This document shows positions 34,226 through 45,051 of a stretch of 64,000 bases of DNA, piece after piece. Positions within the stretch are counted from its first letter, which is position 1; each line of letters starts with the position of its first letter. The stretch is from positions 1 to 64,000 of the forward strand of contig CALPYF020000004.1 of NCBI GenBank assembly GCA_943327755.2, read 5' to 3'. A program made the position numbers and the translations under genes. This stretch comes from Deinococcus hopiensis KR-140. GTDB taxonomy: Bacteria; Deinococcota; Deinococci; Deinococcales; Deinococcaceae. The notes beneath the pieces are model-generated. The model made no database searches. It saw nothing but the letters and a program-made list of their open reading frames with translations, and was not told where the DNA came from.

Positions 34226-35356
34226 GTGAGCCTCACGCCTGCTGACCTGCGCGCCGCCGCACTGCGGACCCTGACGCCCGCGCCCGGCGTGCAGGCCGCG
34301 CTGGACCGCATGGGCTTCGTGCAGGCCGACCCGATCCGCGCGCCCGCCCGCGCGCAGGACCTCACCCTGATGGCCCGCGTGAAGGACTACCGCGCCGGGG
34401 ATCTCGAGCGGCTGTACCCCACGCTGGACGCCGAGGAGGACATCATCCCCAACTACGGGTTCGTGACGCGGGACGTGCAGCGCCTCCTGCACCCGCGCGA
34501 GGTGCCTGAAACGCGCGTGGAACGCGAGCATCCCGGCCTGATCGCCGACGTCCGCGCCGTCCTGCAAGAGCGGGGCGAGGTCCACCCCCGCGACGTGATC
34601 GCCGCGCTGGGTGCCCGGCGCGCCTCGAACTACTGGGGCGGCAACAGTCAGGCCACCACTCGCGCGCTGGACGCCCTGCACTACCGGGGTGAGGCGCGGA
34701 TCGTGCGCCGCGACGGTGGCGTACGCGTGTATGGGCTGGCCCCGCACCTGGACGCCCTGCGGGCCGACCCGCTGCCCACCCCCGACCGCCTGCGCGCGGT
34801 GGTGCGGTTGCTGGCGCGCCTGTACGGCCCGCTGCCGGAGGCCAGCCTGCGCTACCTGACCGGCCTGTCTGGCTACGGCCTGCCGCACCTGCGCGCGGAC
34901 CTGCGCGGCGCACTGCGGGACGCCCTGAAGGGCGAACTGGAGGGCGCGCGCGTGGACGGCGTGCCTTACGTGTGGGCACCGGGTGACCACCCCGGCGACG
35001 CGCCCGCCCCGCGCGGCGTGCGGATCGTGAACCCCTTCGACCCGCTGGTGTGGGACCGCCGCCGCTTCGAGCACCTGCACGGCTGGGCCTACCGTTTCGA
35101 GGCGTACACGCCCGCTCCGAAGCGCACCATGGGGTACTACGCGCTGCCGCTGCTGCACGCGGGCCGCGCGGTCGGCTGGGCGAACCTGAGCGTCGGCGGC
35201 CCGAGTGGGCGCGGCGGCACCCTGACTGCCGCGATCGGTCTGCGGCCCGGCGTGCGGCGCACCGCCACGTTCACGGCCGCGCTGGATCGCGAACTGGACC
35301 GCCACCGCGCTTTCCTGAACGCCGCTCAGGTCACGGTGTCGTTCGACCAGACCTGA
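34226..35356 (+). CDS. YcaQ/AlkX-type winged-helix DNA glycosylase
   Basis: Protein of 376 aa of the HTH_42 superfamily, DNA glycosylases that unhook interstrand crosslinks and remove bulky alkylated bases. Seen are the N-terminal MGFVQADPIRAPARAQDL with Gln33 and Asp35, which I believe form the catalytic Q-x-D of the YcaQ branch, NYWGGNSQATTRALDALHYRGEARI (winged helix), and the conserved C-terminal FDPLVWDRRR and KRTMGYYALP. It fits the DNA-repair character of the genus. The GTG start follows a leaderless -10 box. Its 3' end overlaps the convergent kinase gene by 31 bp. Confidence 0.88.
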   Translation: MSLTPADLRAAALRTLTPAPGVQAALDRMGFVQADPIRAPARAQDLTLMARVKDYRAGDLERLYPTLDAEEDIIPNYGFVTRDVQRLLHPREVPETRVEREHPGLIADVRAVLQERGEVHPRDVIAALGARRASNYWGGNSQATTRALDALHYRGEARIVRRDGGVRVYGLAPHLDALRADPLPTPDRLRAVVRLLARLYGPLPEASLRYLTGLSGYGLPHLRADLRGALRDALKGELEGARVDGVPYVWAPGDHPGDAPAPRGVRIVNPFDPLVWDRRRFEHLHGWAYRFEAYTPAPKRTMGYYALPLLHAGRAVGWANLSVGGPSGRGGTLTAAIGLRPGVRRTATFTAALDRELDRHRAFLNAAQVTVSFDQT

Positions 35357-36342
35357 GCGGCGCGCTCCAGCGCCGCCGCCACGCCACCCGACCCCGCCGC
35401 CCTGCGCCGCAGGGTCTGCCGGGCGGTGGACAGCAGGTTCAGGGCCAGCCCCGCCCGCTCCTGCGCCCGCAGCGCCGACGGGGACAGCGGCAGGCCCGCC
35501 TGCGCCAGCGCGTCCGCGTAGACCGCCCGCAGGTCATCGCCCAGTTGGGCGCGTTCCCCGGCGTCCAGCCGCAGCGCTAGCAGGTGCGCCAGATCCTCGC
35601 CCGGCAGGCTGGGATGCACCTGCCCGTAATCGATCAGGACCGGCGTGCCGTCCGCGCGGGACCACAGGACCTGCCCCGCGTGAATGTCGCCGTGCACCAG
35701 CGTCCAGACCGGCGCGTCCCGCAGCAGCGCCGGGAGGGCCTGCGCGGCGTCCAGCAGGGCGTCCCGCTGCGCGGCGGGCAGATCCGGCACGCCGGGCCGA
35801 GCCTGCCACCGGGCCACGCGATTCCGGTCCAGCACCTCCTCCAGGCGCCACACCCACTCACCGCTCAGGGCCGCGCGGCCCGGCCCGGCCCAGTGCGCGT
35901 GCAGGGCCGCGAGCAGCCGCACCACGTCCCGCAGGCCCTCCTCCCGCGCGGCGTCGTCCGTGAAGTAGCCCCAGCCGGTCGTCGCGTCCGTCAGGTCCCG
36001 CATGAGCAGGTGCGCCAGCGGACGATCCGCGCTGCGGGCCGCGTGTAGCAGCGGCGCGTACGGCACCGGGCACCCCGGCGCGAGATCGCGCAGGTAAGCC
36101 ACCTCCCGCTCCAGGCGTACGGCGGCCCGCGCGTCCCGCCACCCGGCCGGGAGGTACTTCAGAAACAGCGGCTCGCCCGGCGACGCGTAACGGGCGAAGG
36201 CCGCGCCCTCGCCCACCCACGACTCCCGCAGCCGCGCGCCGGGGAACTGCGCCCGCAGCGACCGCGGCCACAGCCGGGCGTCCACGGCCACCTCACCGGA
36301 CGGGGCGCGCCACGTATCCGCCAGCAGCGCCCCCAGCCGCAT
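35326..36342 (-). CDS. Aminoglycoside phosphotransferase-like (APH) kinase
   Basis: Predicted small-molecule kinase of 338 aa with the APH/choline-kinase fold. The catalytic loop is LVHGDIHAGQVLW (about residue 215) and the metal-binding motif is LIDYGQVH with downstream GEDLAHL. The N-terminal lobe has FLKYLP, with the probable ATP-binding Lys. The natural substrate is unknown; such genes need not confer drug resistance. It follows the His-rich peptide gene by 13 nt in the same direction, suggesting one operon. Confidence 0.85.
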   Translation of the reverse strand: MRLGALLADTWRAPSGEVAVDARLWPRSLRAQFPGARLRESWVGEGAAFARYASPGEPLFLKYLPAGWRDARAAVRLEREVAYLRDLAPGCPVPYAPLLHAARSADRPLAHLLMRDLTDATTGWGYFTDDAAREEGLRDVVRLLAALHAHWAGPGRAALSGEWVWRLEEVLDRNRVARWQARPGVPDLPAAQRDALLDAAQALPALLRDAPVWTLVHGDIHAGQVLWSRADGTPVLIDYGQVHPSLPGEDLAHLLALRLDAGERAQLGDDLRAVYADALAQAGLPLSPSALRAQERAGLALNLLSTARQTLRRRAAGSGGVAAALERAAQVWSNDTVT

Positions 36343-36355
36343 CAGGTCAACCCCA

Positions 36356-36589
36356 TCAGGTCAGCAGGGACACGAGGCCCAGCAGCGACCCGCCCGCCAG
36401 CGCCGCGCCCACCACGAACACGCCCAGGCAGCCCAGCGGCCCCCGGCGGCGCGCGCGGTAGTGCCCGCCGTGCCCGTAGTGGTGCCGCCCGTGGCTGTGC
36501 GAGGAGCGGCTGTGGTGCCCCAGGAACCCGCCCCGGTGCCCGTGCCCGCTGCGACTGAAGGAGAACGATCCGATCGAGAATCCACTCAT
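36356..36589 (-). CDS. Small His-rich membrane peptide
   Basis: A 77-aa protein of unknown function. The N-terminus is rich in Ser and Phe (MSGFSIGSFSFSRSGHGHRGG), then comes a run with many His, Gly, Arg and Ser residues (about 17-50), then one hydrophobic helix near the C-terminus (CLGVFVVGAALAGGSLLGLVSLL). The His-rich part could bind metal ions, but this is a guess from composition. The APH-like kinase gene follows by 13 nt. The start is uncertain; no clear ribosome site is seen. Confidence 0.6.
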   Translation of the reverse strand: MSGFSIGSFSFSRSGHGHRGGFLGHHSRSSHSHGRHHYGHGGHYRARRRGPLGCLGVFVVGAALAGGSLLGLVSLLT

Positions 36590-36694
36590 GCCCTGCACTA
36601 CGCGGCCCGCCCGGTAAAAGTTGCGCCGCCTGAACTGCGTCCATTCGGGTGCACTGGCCTGCACGGCCTCCGGCGAGGCTGACACTCCGACGCG

Positions 36695-36700
36695 TATGAT
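36695..36700 (+). promoter_or_regulatory. -10 box TATGAT of glmM
   Basis: TATGAT lies 10 nt before ATG 36711, giving a leader of only a few bases. Confidence 0.6.
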
Positions 36701-36710
36701 GGGCGCGATC

Positions 36711-38045
<1,335 letters not shown>

Positions 38046-38182
38046 CCGGCAGGTGACCCGGACCCGCAGGGGCACAGCACACTCATGTCCACCTGGGGTA
38101 CATCTTGGAGAACGTCAGACCTGCGTCATACGCCCCCGGTCAGAATGACGCCTGAGTCTGCATTTCCCTCCGGAGGACGCCC

Positions 38183-38683
38183 ATGAAACTGTTACCCCTG
38201 CTCCTGACCCTGCTGCCCGGCGCTGCCCTGGCCGCCGCGCCCGCCGCCCCCAGCCCCATGAAACTGACCGCCAGTACCTCTGTCGTCACGAAGACGACCA
38301 AGGACGGCAAGACCACCGATACCCTCACCGACTCCAACAAGGTCGGCGTGGTGCCGGGCATGACCCTTGAACTGGCGCAGACCTTCCAGAACGTCAGCGC
38401 CCGCGACCTCGGCGGCCTGAAACTCAGCATGCCGGTCGACAAGGCCGTGATCTTCCAGAGTGCAGGCTGCACCGTCGCGGGCGTCACCACGCTGTACTCC
38501 GTGGACGGCAAGACCTTCGGACCGGCGCCCCTGAAGAAGACCGTGACCGTCACCGAGAACGGCCGTCAGGTGCAGAAGCAGGTGGAGGTCAACCCCAGCG
38601 AGTACCGCGCCGTCCGCTGGGAGATCCCCACCCTGAAGGCCGGAACGACCGGCCGCTGCGCCGTGCGCGCCACCGTCCGCTGA
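38183..38683 (+). CDS. Exported protein of unknown function
   Basis: Secreted protein of 166 aa with a signal peptide (MKLLPLLLTLLPGAALAAAP). The mature part looks like a beta-sandwich of the kind found in conserved-repeat surface proteins (VVPGMTLELAQTFQNVSARDL...LKLSMPVDKAVIF, ending in WEIPTLKAGTTGRCAVRATV). Two Cys residues could form a disulfide. No enzyme motif is seen. It has a GGAGG Shine-Dalgarno. Confidence 0.75.
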   Translation: MKLLPLLLTLLPGAALAAAPAAPSPMKLTASTSVVTKTTKDGKTTDTLTDSNKVGVVPGMTLELAQTFQNVSARDLGGLKLSMPVDKAVIFQSAGCTVAGVTTLYSVDGKTFGPAPLKKTVTVTENGRQVQKQVEVNPSEYRAVRWEIPTLKAGTTGRCAVRATVR

Positions 38684-38693
38684 CGCTCCACGC

Positions 38694-38731
38694 AAAAACG
38701 TCCCCCATCACCCGTGCGGTGTGGGGGACGT
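38694..38731. terminator. Terminator after the gene at 38183
   Basis: Perfect 10-bp stem ACGTCCCCCA/TGGGGGACGT. The T run (five T) lies on the minus-strand side, so it would terminate minus-strand readthrough as well. Confidence 0.65.
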
Positions 38732-38739
38732 CCGTTGTC

Positions 38740-38874
38740 ATACGAATCCCGGTTGACTGGTCTGCAAAGCCCGTTCCATCCCAGGGGGCGCGAGACGAGC
38801 GAAGCAGGTTCCGGGCGTGGAGTTGGCCATCCGGTGTCCTTCCGGGTCGTGAACGGAAGAGACGGCATCCGTAT
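38740..38874 (-). mobile_element. MITE-like repeat, copy 2
   Basis: A 135-bp element related to 33422-33555 but inverted, between two hairpins in the gap before rpsT. The terminal repeats begin ATACG at both ends (ATACGAATCCCGG and, inverted, ATACGGATGCCG). The right half in this orientation is best conserved; the other half has diverged more. Confidence 0.7.
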
Positions 38875-38880
38875 CACAGG

Positions 38881-38916
38881 AGAGGGGCGCGTCAGCCGCA
38901 GCCGACGCGCCCCTCT
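38881..38916 (-). terminator. Hairpin after rpsT
   Basis: Perfect 13-bp arms (AGAGGGGCGCGTC and its complement) with a 10-nt loop, 10 bp after the rpsT stop codon. No T run. Confidence 0.7.
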
Positions 38917-38926
38917 GGACTGGAGA

Positions 38927-39205
38927 TCAGCCCTGCTGGGCGGCCTTGGCCTTGTTGATGGCCTTGGCCAGACGGCTCTTCTTGCGGGCCGCGGCGTTCT
39001 TGTGCAGGGTGCTGCCCTTGGCGGCCTTGTCGATCAGGCTCTCGGCGCGGGACTGCACGGCGGCGCTGTCCTCGGCGCCGGTCTGGGCAGCCACCAGGGC
39101 CTTCTTGCTGAAGGTCTTGATGGTGCTCTTGCGGCTGCGGTTCAGCAGGCGGCGCTTGAGGCTCTGGCGGTGACGTTTCTGGGCGGACTTGTGACGAAGG
39201 GCCAT
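38927..39205 (-). CDS. rpsT: Ribosomal protein bS20
   Basis: Small-subunit ribosomal protein, 92 aa, very basic. The family pattern is complete: [27 protein letters not shown], then [26 protein letters not shown]. The start ATG 39205 has GGAGA upstream. The 248-bp gap to recX holds its leader and the recX promoter. A hairpin and the second MITE-like copy follow the gene. Confidence 0.97.
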   Translation of the reverse strand: MALRHKSAQKRHRQSLKRRLLNRSRKSTIKTFSKKALVAAQTGAEDSAAVQSRAESLIDKAAKGSTLHKNAAARKKSRLAKAINKAKAAQQG

Positions 39206-39441
39206 GGTGGTTCTCCTTGTTCTCCCGCCGCCTGTCTGGCGGGTCGGGGCGGTTCCCATGGCGGGAACGCGAGCGTCCGGACCGCGGGGGTTCCGGCGCG
39301 CCGGGCACGTCGCCGTGACCCGGGTCGCTCACCGCGCGCGGTGGGCAACCTGCGCACTATAGCGGCCCGCGGCGCCGCGCGGCAAGTGCAGGCCAGGTGC
39401 GGGCGCGGTGCCGGGGCACCTTCACTTTGCAGCCCGCGCGG

Positions 39442-39447
39442 CATACT
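39442..39447 (+). promoter_or_regulatory. -10-like box CATACT of recX
   Basis: CATACT lies 6 nt before GTG 39454. The first base deviates from TANNNT. Confidence 0.5.
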
Positions 39448-39453
39448 GCGCGG

Positions 39454-40035
39454 GTGAGAGCCCGCCGACCCCGCCCCGCCACCCCGGGCCCCGCCACCCC
39501 GGACGCCGGGCCCGAGCCCCGCCCCGCGCGGCCCCGCGACCCGCAGGAGGAACGCGACGCGCTGCTCGCGTACGCCTTCCGCGCGCTGGGCCAGCGCGCC
39601 CTGAGCGCCGCCGAACTGCGCACCCGCCTGGAACGCCGCAGCGAGAACCCGGACCTGATTGAGGAGGTCCTGAAGCGTGTGCAGGAACTCGGGTACCAGA
39701 ACGACGCGCAGGTGGCCCGCAGCGAGGGCGCCCGCCGGGGCGTGGGCACCATGCGGGTCCGGCAGACCCTCAAGCGGCGCGGCGTGCAGGACGACCTGAT
39801 CCAGGAGGTCGTCGAGGCCCGCGACCCCGACCGCGAGCACGCCGAGGTCCTGACGCTGCTGGAGCGCCGCTGGTCGTCCCTAGCCCGCAAGCGCGACCCG
39901 CAGGCCAGTGCGTTCGCGTTCCTGGCCCGGCGTGGGTACACCGGGAACGTCATCTGGCCCGCCCTGCGCGAGTTCATGGCGGGCCGCCCGGTCGAGGAAC
40001 CCGGCGACGAACCGGACTGGCCCGAAGAGGACTGA
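39454..40035 (+). CDS. recX: Regulatory protein RecX
   Basis: Modulator of RecA filaments, 193 aa. After a Pro/Arg-rich N-terminal 30 residues, the three tandem helical repeats of the family are seen ([67 protein letters not shown] and the last [16 protein letters not shown]). GTG 39454 is chosen by its -10-like box. recA is not in the window. It converges on the diacylglycerol kinase-type gene. Confidence 0.92.
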   Translation: MRARRPRPATPGPATPDAGPEPRPARPRDPQEERDALLAYAFRALGQRALSAAELRTRLERRSENPDLIEEVLKRVQELGYQNDAQVARSEGARRGVGTMRVRQTLKRRGVQDDLIQEVVEARDPDREHAEVLTLLERRWSSLARKRDPQASAFAFLARRGYTGNVIWPALREFMAGRPVEEPGDEPDWPEED

Positions 40036-40059
40036 TGGGCGAGGACTGAACGCGCTGGT

Positions 40060-40992
40060 TCAGGCGTTCAGGAGCCGCACCGCGCCGGGCCGCACCTCGG
40101 CCTCCAGTCGGGTGACGGGGGCGCTCAGGTCACCGTCGAGGTGCGCGCGGATGGGGCGGCTCCAGTGGACCGAGACCTGCCGCGCCGCCGCGTGGTGCGC
40201 CAGCGGGTGACTCAGGTGGGTGCCGCGCAGGACGCGTGCCAGCAGTCCGCTCAGTTGCAGGCGGGACATGGGGCCGCCCACGACCACGTTCAGCAGGCCG
40301 TCGCGCACGTCCGACTGGGGGCTGATCAGGAACCCGCCGCCGTAGCGGGTGCCGTTCATGACCGCCACGATCGGGCTGGGCCCCTCGTACAGCGTCACGC
40401 CGTCCGCGGCCACGGTCACGTCGGCCAGCGTCAGGTCCTTCAGGGTCGCCACCGCCGACCAGGCGTAGCGCGCGAAGCCCCGCACGCGCGGCGGCACTCG
40501 GTCCATGTTCGCGGTGACGTCCGCGTCGAAGCCCATGCCCAGGCCGTTCAGCAGCGTCCGTTCCGTCACCCGGCAGTCCGCGTGGTACGCCCGCATGGTC
40601 AGGGCGTCCACGGCGCGCGGTGTGAACGCCAGCCGGTCCAGCGCCTCGCCGAACGCGCCGGGTTTCAGGCCCAGCAGGCCCGCGAAGTCGTTCCCGGTGC
40701 CCAGCGGCAGGATCGCCAGGGGCCGCCCGGTCCCCACCACGGCCGGGAGCAGCGCGCCCACCGTGCCGTCCCCGCCGACCGCCATCAGCGCCGTGCCCGC
40801 CGGGAGGGCCTGCACCCGGGCCAGAGCCAGCGCGGCGTTCTCCTCCTGAATCAGGGTGTGGCGCAACCCGCGCCGGTCCAGTTCCGCCCGCAGTCGCGGC
40901 CACTCCTGCGCGGCCAGCCCACCCCCCGCATTCGGGTTCAGGACCACAGCCAGTTCCGGAAAGTCCGCCGCGCGGAGAGAAGCGTCACTCAC
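40060..40992 (-). CDS. Diacylglycerol kinase-family lipid kinase
   Basis: Soluble lipid kinase of the DagK/YegS family, 310 aa, phosphorylating diacylglycerol or a related lipid. The nucleotide-binding motifs are GGDGT (residues 73-77) and PLGTGNDFA (96-104), with the N-terminal NPNAGGG (19-25). The C-terminal beta-sandwich has [12 protein letters not shown] and HLDGD. GTG 40992 follows a TATCCT box by 9 nt. Confidence 0.92.
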   Translation of the reverse strand: MSDASLRAADFPELAVVLNPNAGGGLAAQEWPRLRAELDRRGLRHTLIQEENAALALARVQALPAGTALMAVGGDGTVGALLPAVVGTGRPLAILPLGTGNDFAGLLGLKPGAFGEALDRLAFTPRAVDALTMRAYHADCRVTERTLLNGLGMGFDADVTANMDRVPPRVRGFARYAWSAVATLKDLTLADVTVAADGVTLYEGPSPIVAVMNGTRYGGGFLISPQSDVRDGLLNVVVGGPMSRLQLSGLLARVLRGTHLSHPLAHHAAARQVSVHWSRPIRAHLDGDLSAPVTRLEAEVRPGAVRLLNA

Positions 40993-41001
40993 GATCCCAG
41001 C

Positions 41002-41007
41002 AGGATA
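41002..41007 (-). promoter_or_regulatory. -10 box TATCCT of the lipid kinase gene
   Basis: TATCCT on the minus strand, 9 nt before GTG 40992. Confidence 0.6.
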
Positions 41008-41063
41008 AGGCCTGCGCCCCGCGCCACCGGCCCACCTTGACCCGGTTCAGCCGCCGGAGCGGG

Positions 41064-41264
41064 TCACTTCATGTTCGGGTCGTCCTGCAACTTCCGGGCC
41101 TCCATCTGCCCGACCAGGTGCAGCCACTCGTCGTCACTCAGGTCGTCCGGGGTGCGGCCACTGGCCTGGAGCAGGTCGCGCATCAGGGCAACCTCGCGGT
41201 CGGAACTGGCCTGCTCGCCCAGCCGGGCACGGATCGCGTCATCGGTGATGTTGGGGGAGATCAT
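41064..41264 (-). CDS. Small acidic unknown protein
   Basis: A 66-aa protein (MISPNITDDAIRARLGEQAS, then RTPDDLSDDEWLHLVGQMEARKL), helical and acidic, without a known family. The start ATG 41264 lies 5 nt after TAGGGT. It sits between the methylmalonyl-CoA mutase terminator and the lipid kinase gene, with its own promoter. Coding is supported by the promoter position and a normal codon pattern. Confidence 0.65.
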   Translation of the reverse strand: MISPNITDDAIRARLGEQASSDREVALMRDLLQASGRTPDDLSDDEWLHLVGQMEARKLQDDPNMK

Positions 41265-41269
41265 GCCGC

Positions 41270-41275
41270 ACCCTA
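41270..41275 (-). promoter_or_regulatory. -10 box TAGGGT of the small gene at 41064
   Basis: TAGGGT on the minus strand, 5 nt before ATG 41264. Confidence 0.55.
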
Positions 41276-41325
41276 GCGCCCGCCCGCGCGGCGCGCCTTC
41301 ACGCGCCCACCAGCGTCCCTTCACC

Positions 41326-41363
41326 AAAACAGGAGAGGGAGGCCCCGACGGCGCTCCCCCTCC
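41326..41363 (-). terminator. Terminator of the methylmalonyl-CoA mutase gene
   Basis: Minus strand: GGAGGGGGAG/CTCCCTCTCC stem with one mismatch, then TGTTTT, 15 bp after the stop codon. Confidence 0.7.
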
Positions 41364-41378
41364 GGCGCTGCCGGGCGC

Positions 41379-43025
<1,647 letters not shown>

Positions 43026-43058
43026 CGGGGGACCTCCGGGGCGGGGGAGAGGCTGGAA

Positions 43059-43072
43059 CAAACGCTCGTTAG
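43059..43072. promoter_or_regulatory. PaaR-like operator downstream of the mutase -10 box
   Basis: CAAACGCTCGTTAG fits CNAACGNNCGTTNG, the operator I recall for Thermus PaaR. It lies just downstream of the -10 box TATCCT (43082-43087, minus strand) and would block initiation or elongation. Confidence 0.6.
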
Positions 43073-43081
43073 GTTCCTGCC

Positions 43082-43087
43082 AGGATA
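43082..43087 (-). promoter_or_regulatory. -10 box TATCCT of the methylmalonyl-CoA mutase gene
   Basis: Minus-strand TATCCT, giving a leader of about 50 nt that contains the operator and the Shine-Dalgarno. Confidence 0.5.
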
Positions 43088-43143
43088 GCAGGGCGCCCGA
43101 CCCCCGGACCCCAGGTGCGGCAACCCACCGAACTGGAGGGCGT

Positions 43144-43149
43144 TAGCGT
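43144..43149 (+). promoter_or_regulatory. -10 box TAGCGT of the gene at 43158
   Basis: TAGCGT lies 8 nt before GTG 43158. Confidence 0.65.
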
Positions 43150-43157
43150 GTCCGGCA

Positions 43158-44111
43158 GTGACGACCACCGACCCCCTGCCCGGCACTCCCGAGCTTCCGA
43201 CGGCCGCCGAACTGGCCGCCTTCACCCTTGAAGCGCAGCACCCCGTCACGCACGGGTGGCTGGACTGCGCCGCCCGCCTCCGGAACCTGACGGAGGAACA
43301 CGAGTTCGACCTGCAACTCGCGACCGACCTCGACCTCGCCGCGCAGCGCGCCCAATTCCTGAAGGCCGGACCCGCCGCGCCCGCCTACCTGAACCGCTGG
43401 GTGACGGTGAGCACTGACCTGCGCGCCATGCTCAGCATCCGCTTCGAGGGGCTGGACGTCACGAAACCCTTCGTGGACGTCAGCGTCACCAGCCGCCCCG
43501 TCACGCGCACCGACCTTGCGGCGTTGGCGGACGCGGCCCGCGTGTACGCCGCGTTCCACCCGCCGCGCCTGCGCGTCTGGAGCGCCGCGCCCCAGACCGA
43601 CTGTCCGGACCTCGACCCGGACCGGCGCGTGCTGGCCGCGCCCGTGGGGGCCCTGCGCGTGTACCCCGTCCCGGACGGGCTGACCCTGAGCCCCACCCCC
43701 GACGCCAGCCAGTATGCCGACGCGCAGGCCGCGTACGACGCCGTGGACGCCGCCCACACCCACCACCCGCACGAGGCCCGCCTCCTGTCCGCCGAGGACC
43801 TTCAGGAGTGCATCGACGCCGGAACGATGTTCGACGTCCACTGGCGTGGCGGGTGGGCCGGATACGCCGGAACACTGGCGTACCCACAGCTGGGTCTGGA
43901 CGCGCAGGTCGTGCAGGAACTCCTGCTCGCCCCACACGCCTGCGGTCACGGCCTGGGCGCGGCGCTGAGCACCCTGCTCGCCCGGCACCTGCCCGATCCC
44001 GCCCAGGTCCTCAGCGGGACCATCCACGGCCGCAACCGGGGCGCGCTGAACGCCGCTGCCCGCGCCGGGCGGCACGACGTGGGTGGCTGGTGGTGGGCCC
44101 CGCTGCGCTGA
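43158..44111 (+). CDS. Acetyltransferase-like protein (C-terminal GNAT fold)
   Basis: Protein of 317 aa. The last 90 residues look like a GNAT domain (WAGYAGTLAYPQLGL, VQELLLAPHACGHGLGAAL, GTIHGRNRGALNAARAGR-type ending in VGGWWWAPL), with HGLGAAL in the place of the acetyl-CoA loop. The first 200 residues (EFDLQLATDLDLAAQRAQFLK and so on) are not recognised and may be a second, degenerate GNAT half. The substrate is unknown. GTG 43158 follows a leaderless -10 box. It is divergent from methylmalonyl-CoA mutase. Confidence 0.75.
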   Translation: MTTTDPLPGTPELPTAAELAAFTLEAQHPVTHGWLDCAARLRNLTEEHEFDLQLATDLDLAAQRAQFLKAGPAAPAYLNRWVTVSTDLRAMLSIRFEGLDVTKPFVDVSVTSRPVTRTDLAALADAARVYAAFHPPRLRVWSAAPQTDCPDLDPDRRVLAAPVGALRVYPVPDGLTLSPTPDASQYADAQAAYDAVDAAHTHHPHEARLLSAEDLQECIDAGTMFDVHWRGGWAGYAGTLAYPQLGLDAQVVQELLLAPHACGHGLGAALSTLLARHLPDPAQVLSGTIHGRNRGALNAAARAGRHDVGGWWWAPLR

Positions 44112-44119
44112 CCCCCGGC

Positions 44120-44923
44120 CTAGGGCCGCTGCGGGTCATCCGTGGCGGCCTCGTCCTTACGGGAGAGGAGCGCCTCCTGCACCGCGCGGTCCACGGCCTG
44201 CGAGCGGACCGTGCGGGCCGCGCGGACTGTGAACAGCATGACCACCCCGGCGAACAGCATCGTGAAGTACAGGTACGTGCTGGGCACGCCCACCTCGAAG
44301 GCCTCCGCGACCAGATTCGTGCCGACCAGCAGCAGGAAAGCGGCCGCGAGCAGCTTCAGCGGCGGGTGGGTATCCAGGTAACGGCTGATCGGGCCGCTGG
44401 CGGCCACCATGATGATCATGGCGATCACGACCGCCGTGATCATGACCGGCACGTCGCCGCTCACGCCGATGGCGGTGATCACGCTGTCCAGGCTGAACAC
44501 GATGTCGATCAGTGGAATCTGCAGGATCACGCTCAGCAGCGACACCTGCCCCACCTGCGCCTCGCCGCTGCCCAGCGGATCGGCCGCCATGCGGGACAGT
44601 TCCCGGACGCTCTTGACCATCAGGAACAGGCCCCCGCCGATCAGGATCAGGTCGCGGACGCTGAAGTCCTGCCCCAGCAGGCTGAACAGTGGCGCCTGCA
44701 GGCGCGTGAGCCACGCGATGCCGGCCAGCAGTGCCACCCGCGTCACGACGGCCAGCCCCAGCCCGACCGTGCGGGCCAGCGCCTGCTGCGTCTGCGGCAG
44801 CCGCGAGGCGAGCAGCGTGATGAACACGATATTGTCGATGCCCAGCACGAGTTCCAGCAGCGTGAGACTCAGGACCGCGACCCAGCCCTGCGGGGTGCTC
44901 AGGACATGCAGGAAGTCACTCAT
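44120..44923 (-). CDS. TerC-family integral membrane protein
   Basis: Membrane protein of 267 aa with seven or more helices, of the TerC family linked to tellurite resistance and, more recently, metal (manganese) export. The conserved acidic motifs are LELVLGIDNIVF (residues 22-33) and IDIVFSLDSVITAIG. A cytoplasmic tail with acidic and basic residues ends the protein. ATG 44923 is chosen because TAGCGT lies 7 nt upstream; GTG 44932 overlaps that box and is unlikely. Manganese handling would suit Deinococcus physiology, but this is inference. Confidence 0.92.
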   Translation of the reverse strand: MSDFLHVLSTPQGWVAVLSLTLLELVLGIDNIVFITLLASRLPQTQQALARTVGLGLAVVTRVALLAGIAWLTRLQAPLFSLLGQDFSVRDLILIGGGLFLMVKSVRELSRMAADPLGSGEAQVGQVSLLSVILQIPLIDIVFSLDSVITAIGVSGDVPVMITAVVIAMIIMVAASGPISRYLDTHPPLKLLAAAFLLLVGTNLVAEAFEVGVPSTYLYFTMLFAGVVMLFTVRAARTVRSQAVDRAVQEALLSRKDEAATDDPQRP

Positions 44924-44930
44924 GAACTGC

Positions 44931-44936
44931 ACGCTA
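44931..44936 (-). promoter_or_regulatory. -10 box TAGCGT of the terC-family gene
   Basis: TAGCGT on the minus strand, 7 nt before ATG 44923. Confidence 0.7.
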
Positions 44937-45025
44937 CGCAGTGGACCTGTAGGGGGACGCGGAGAGTAAAGGGACGCTCAAGCACCCCCGGTGAGGCGCG
45001 GCTGACGCGCCGCAGACCATCGCCC

Positions 45026-45039
45026 TACACTGGTATTCT
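45026..45039 (+). promoter_or_regulatory. -10-like boxes TACACT and TATTCT of the gene at 45052
   Basis: TACACT (45026-45031) and TATTCT (45034-45039) precede ATG 45052 by 20 and 12 nt. An out-of-frame ATG at 45041 lies between. Confidence 0.5.
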
Positions 45040-45051
45040 CATGAACTGCAC

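Noticed and set aside
35326..36342. APH-like kinase as an antibiotic-resistance gene
   Set aside because: The fold is shared with choline and other kinases, and no resistance-type context is present.
44924..44932. GTG 44932 as terC start
   Set aside because: It overlaps the TAGCGT box; ATG 44923 lies at the usual distance.
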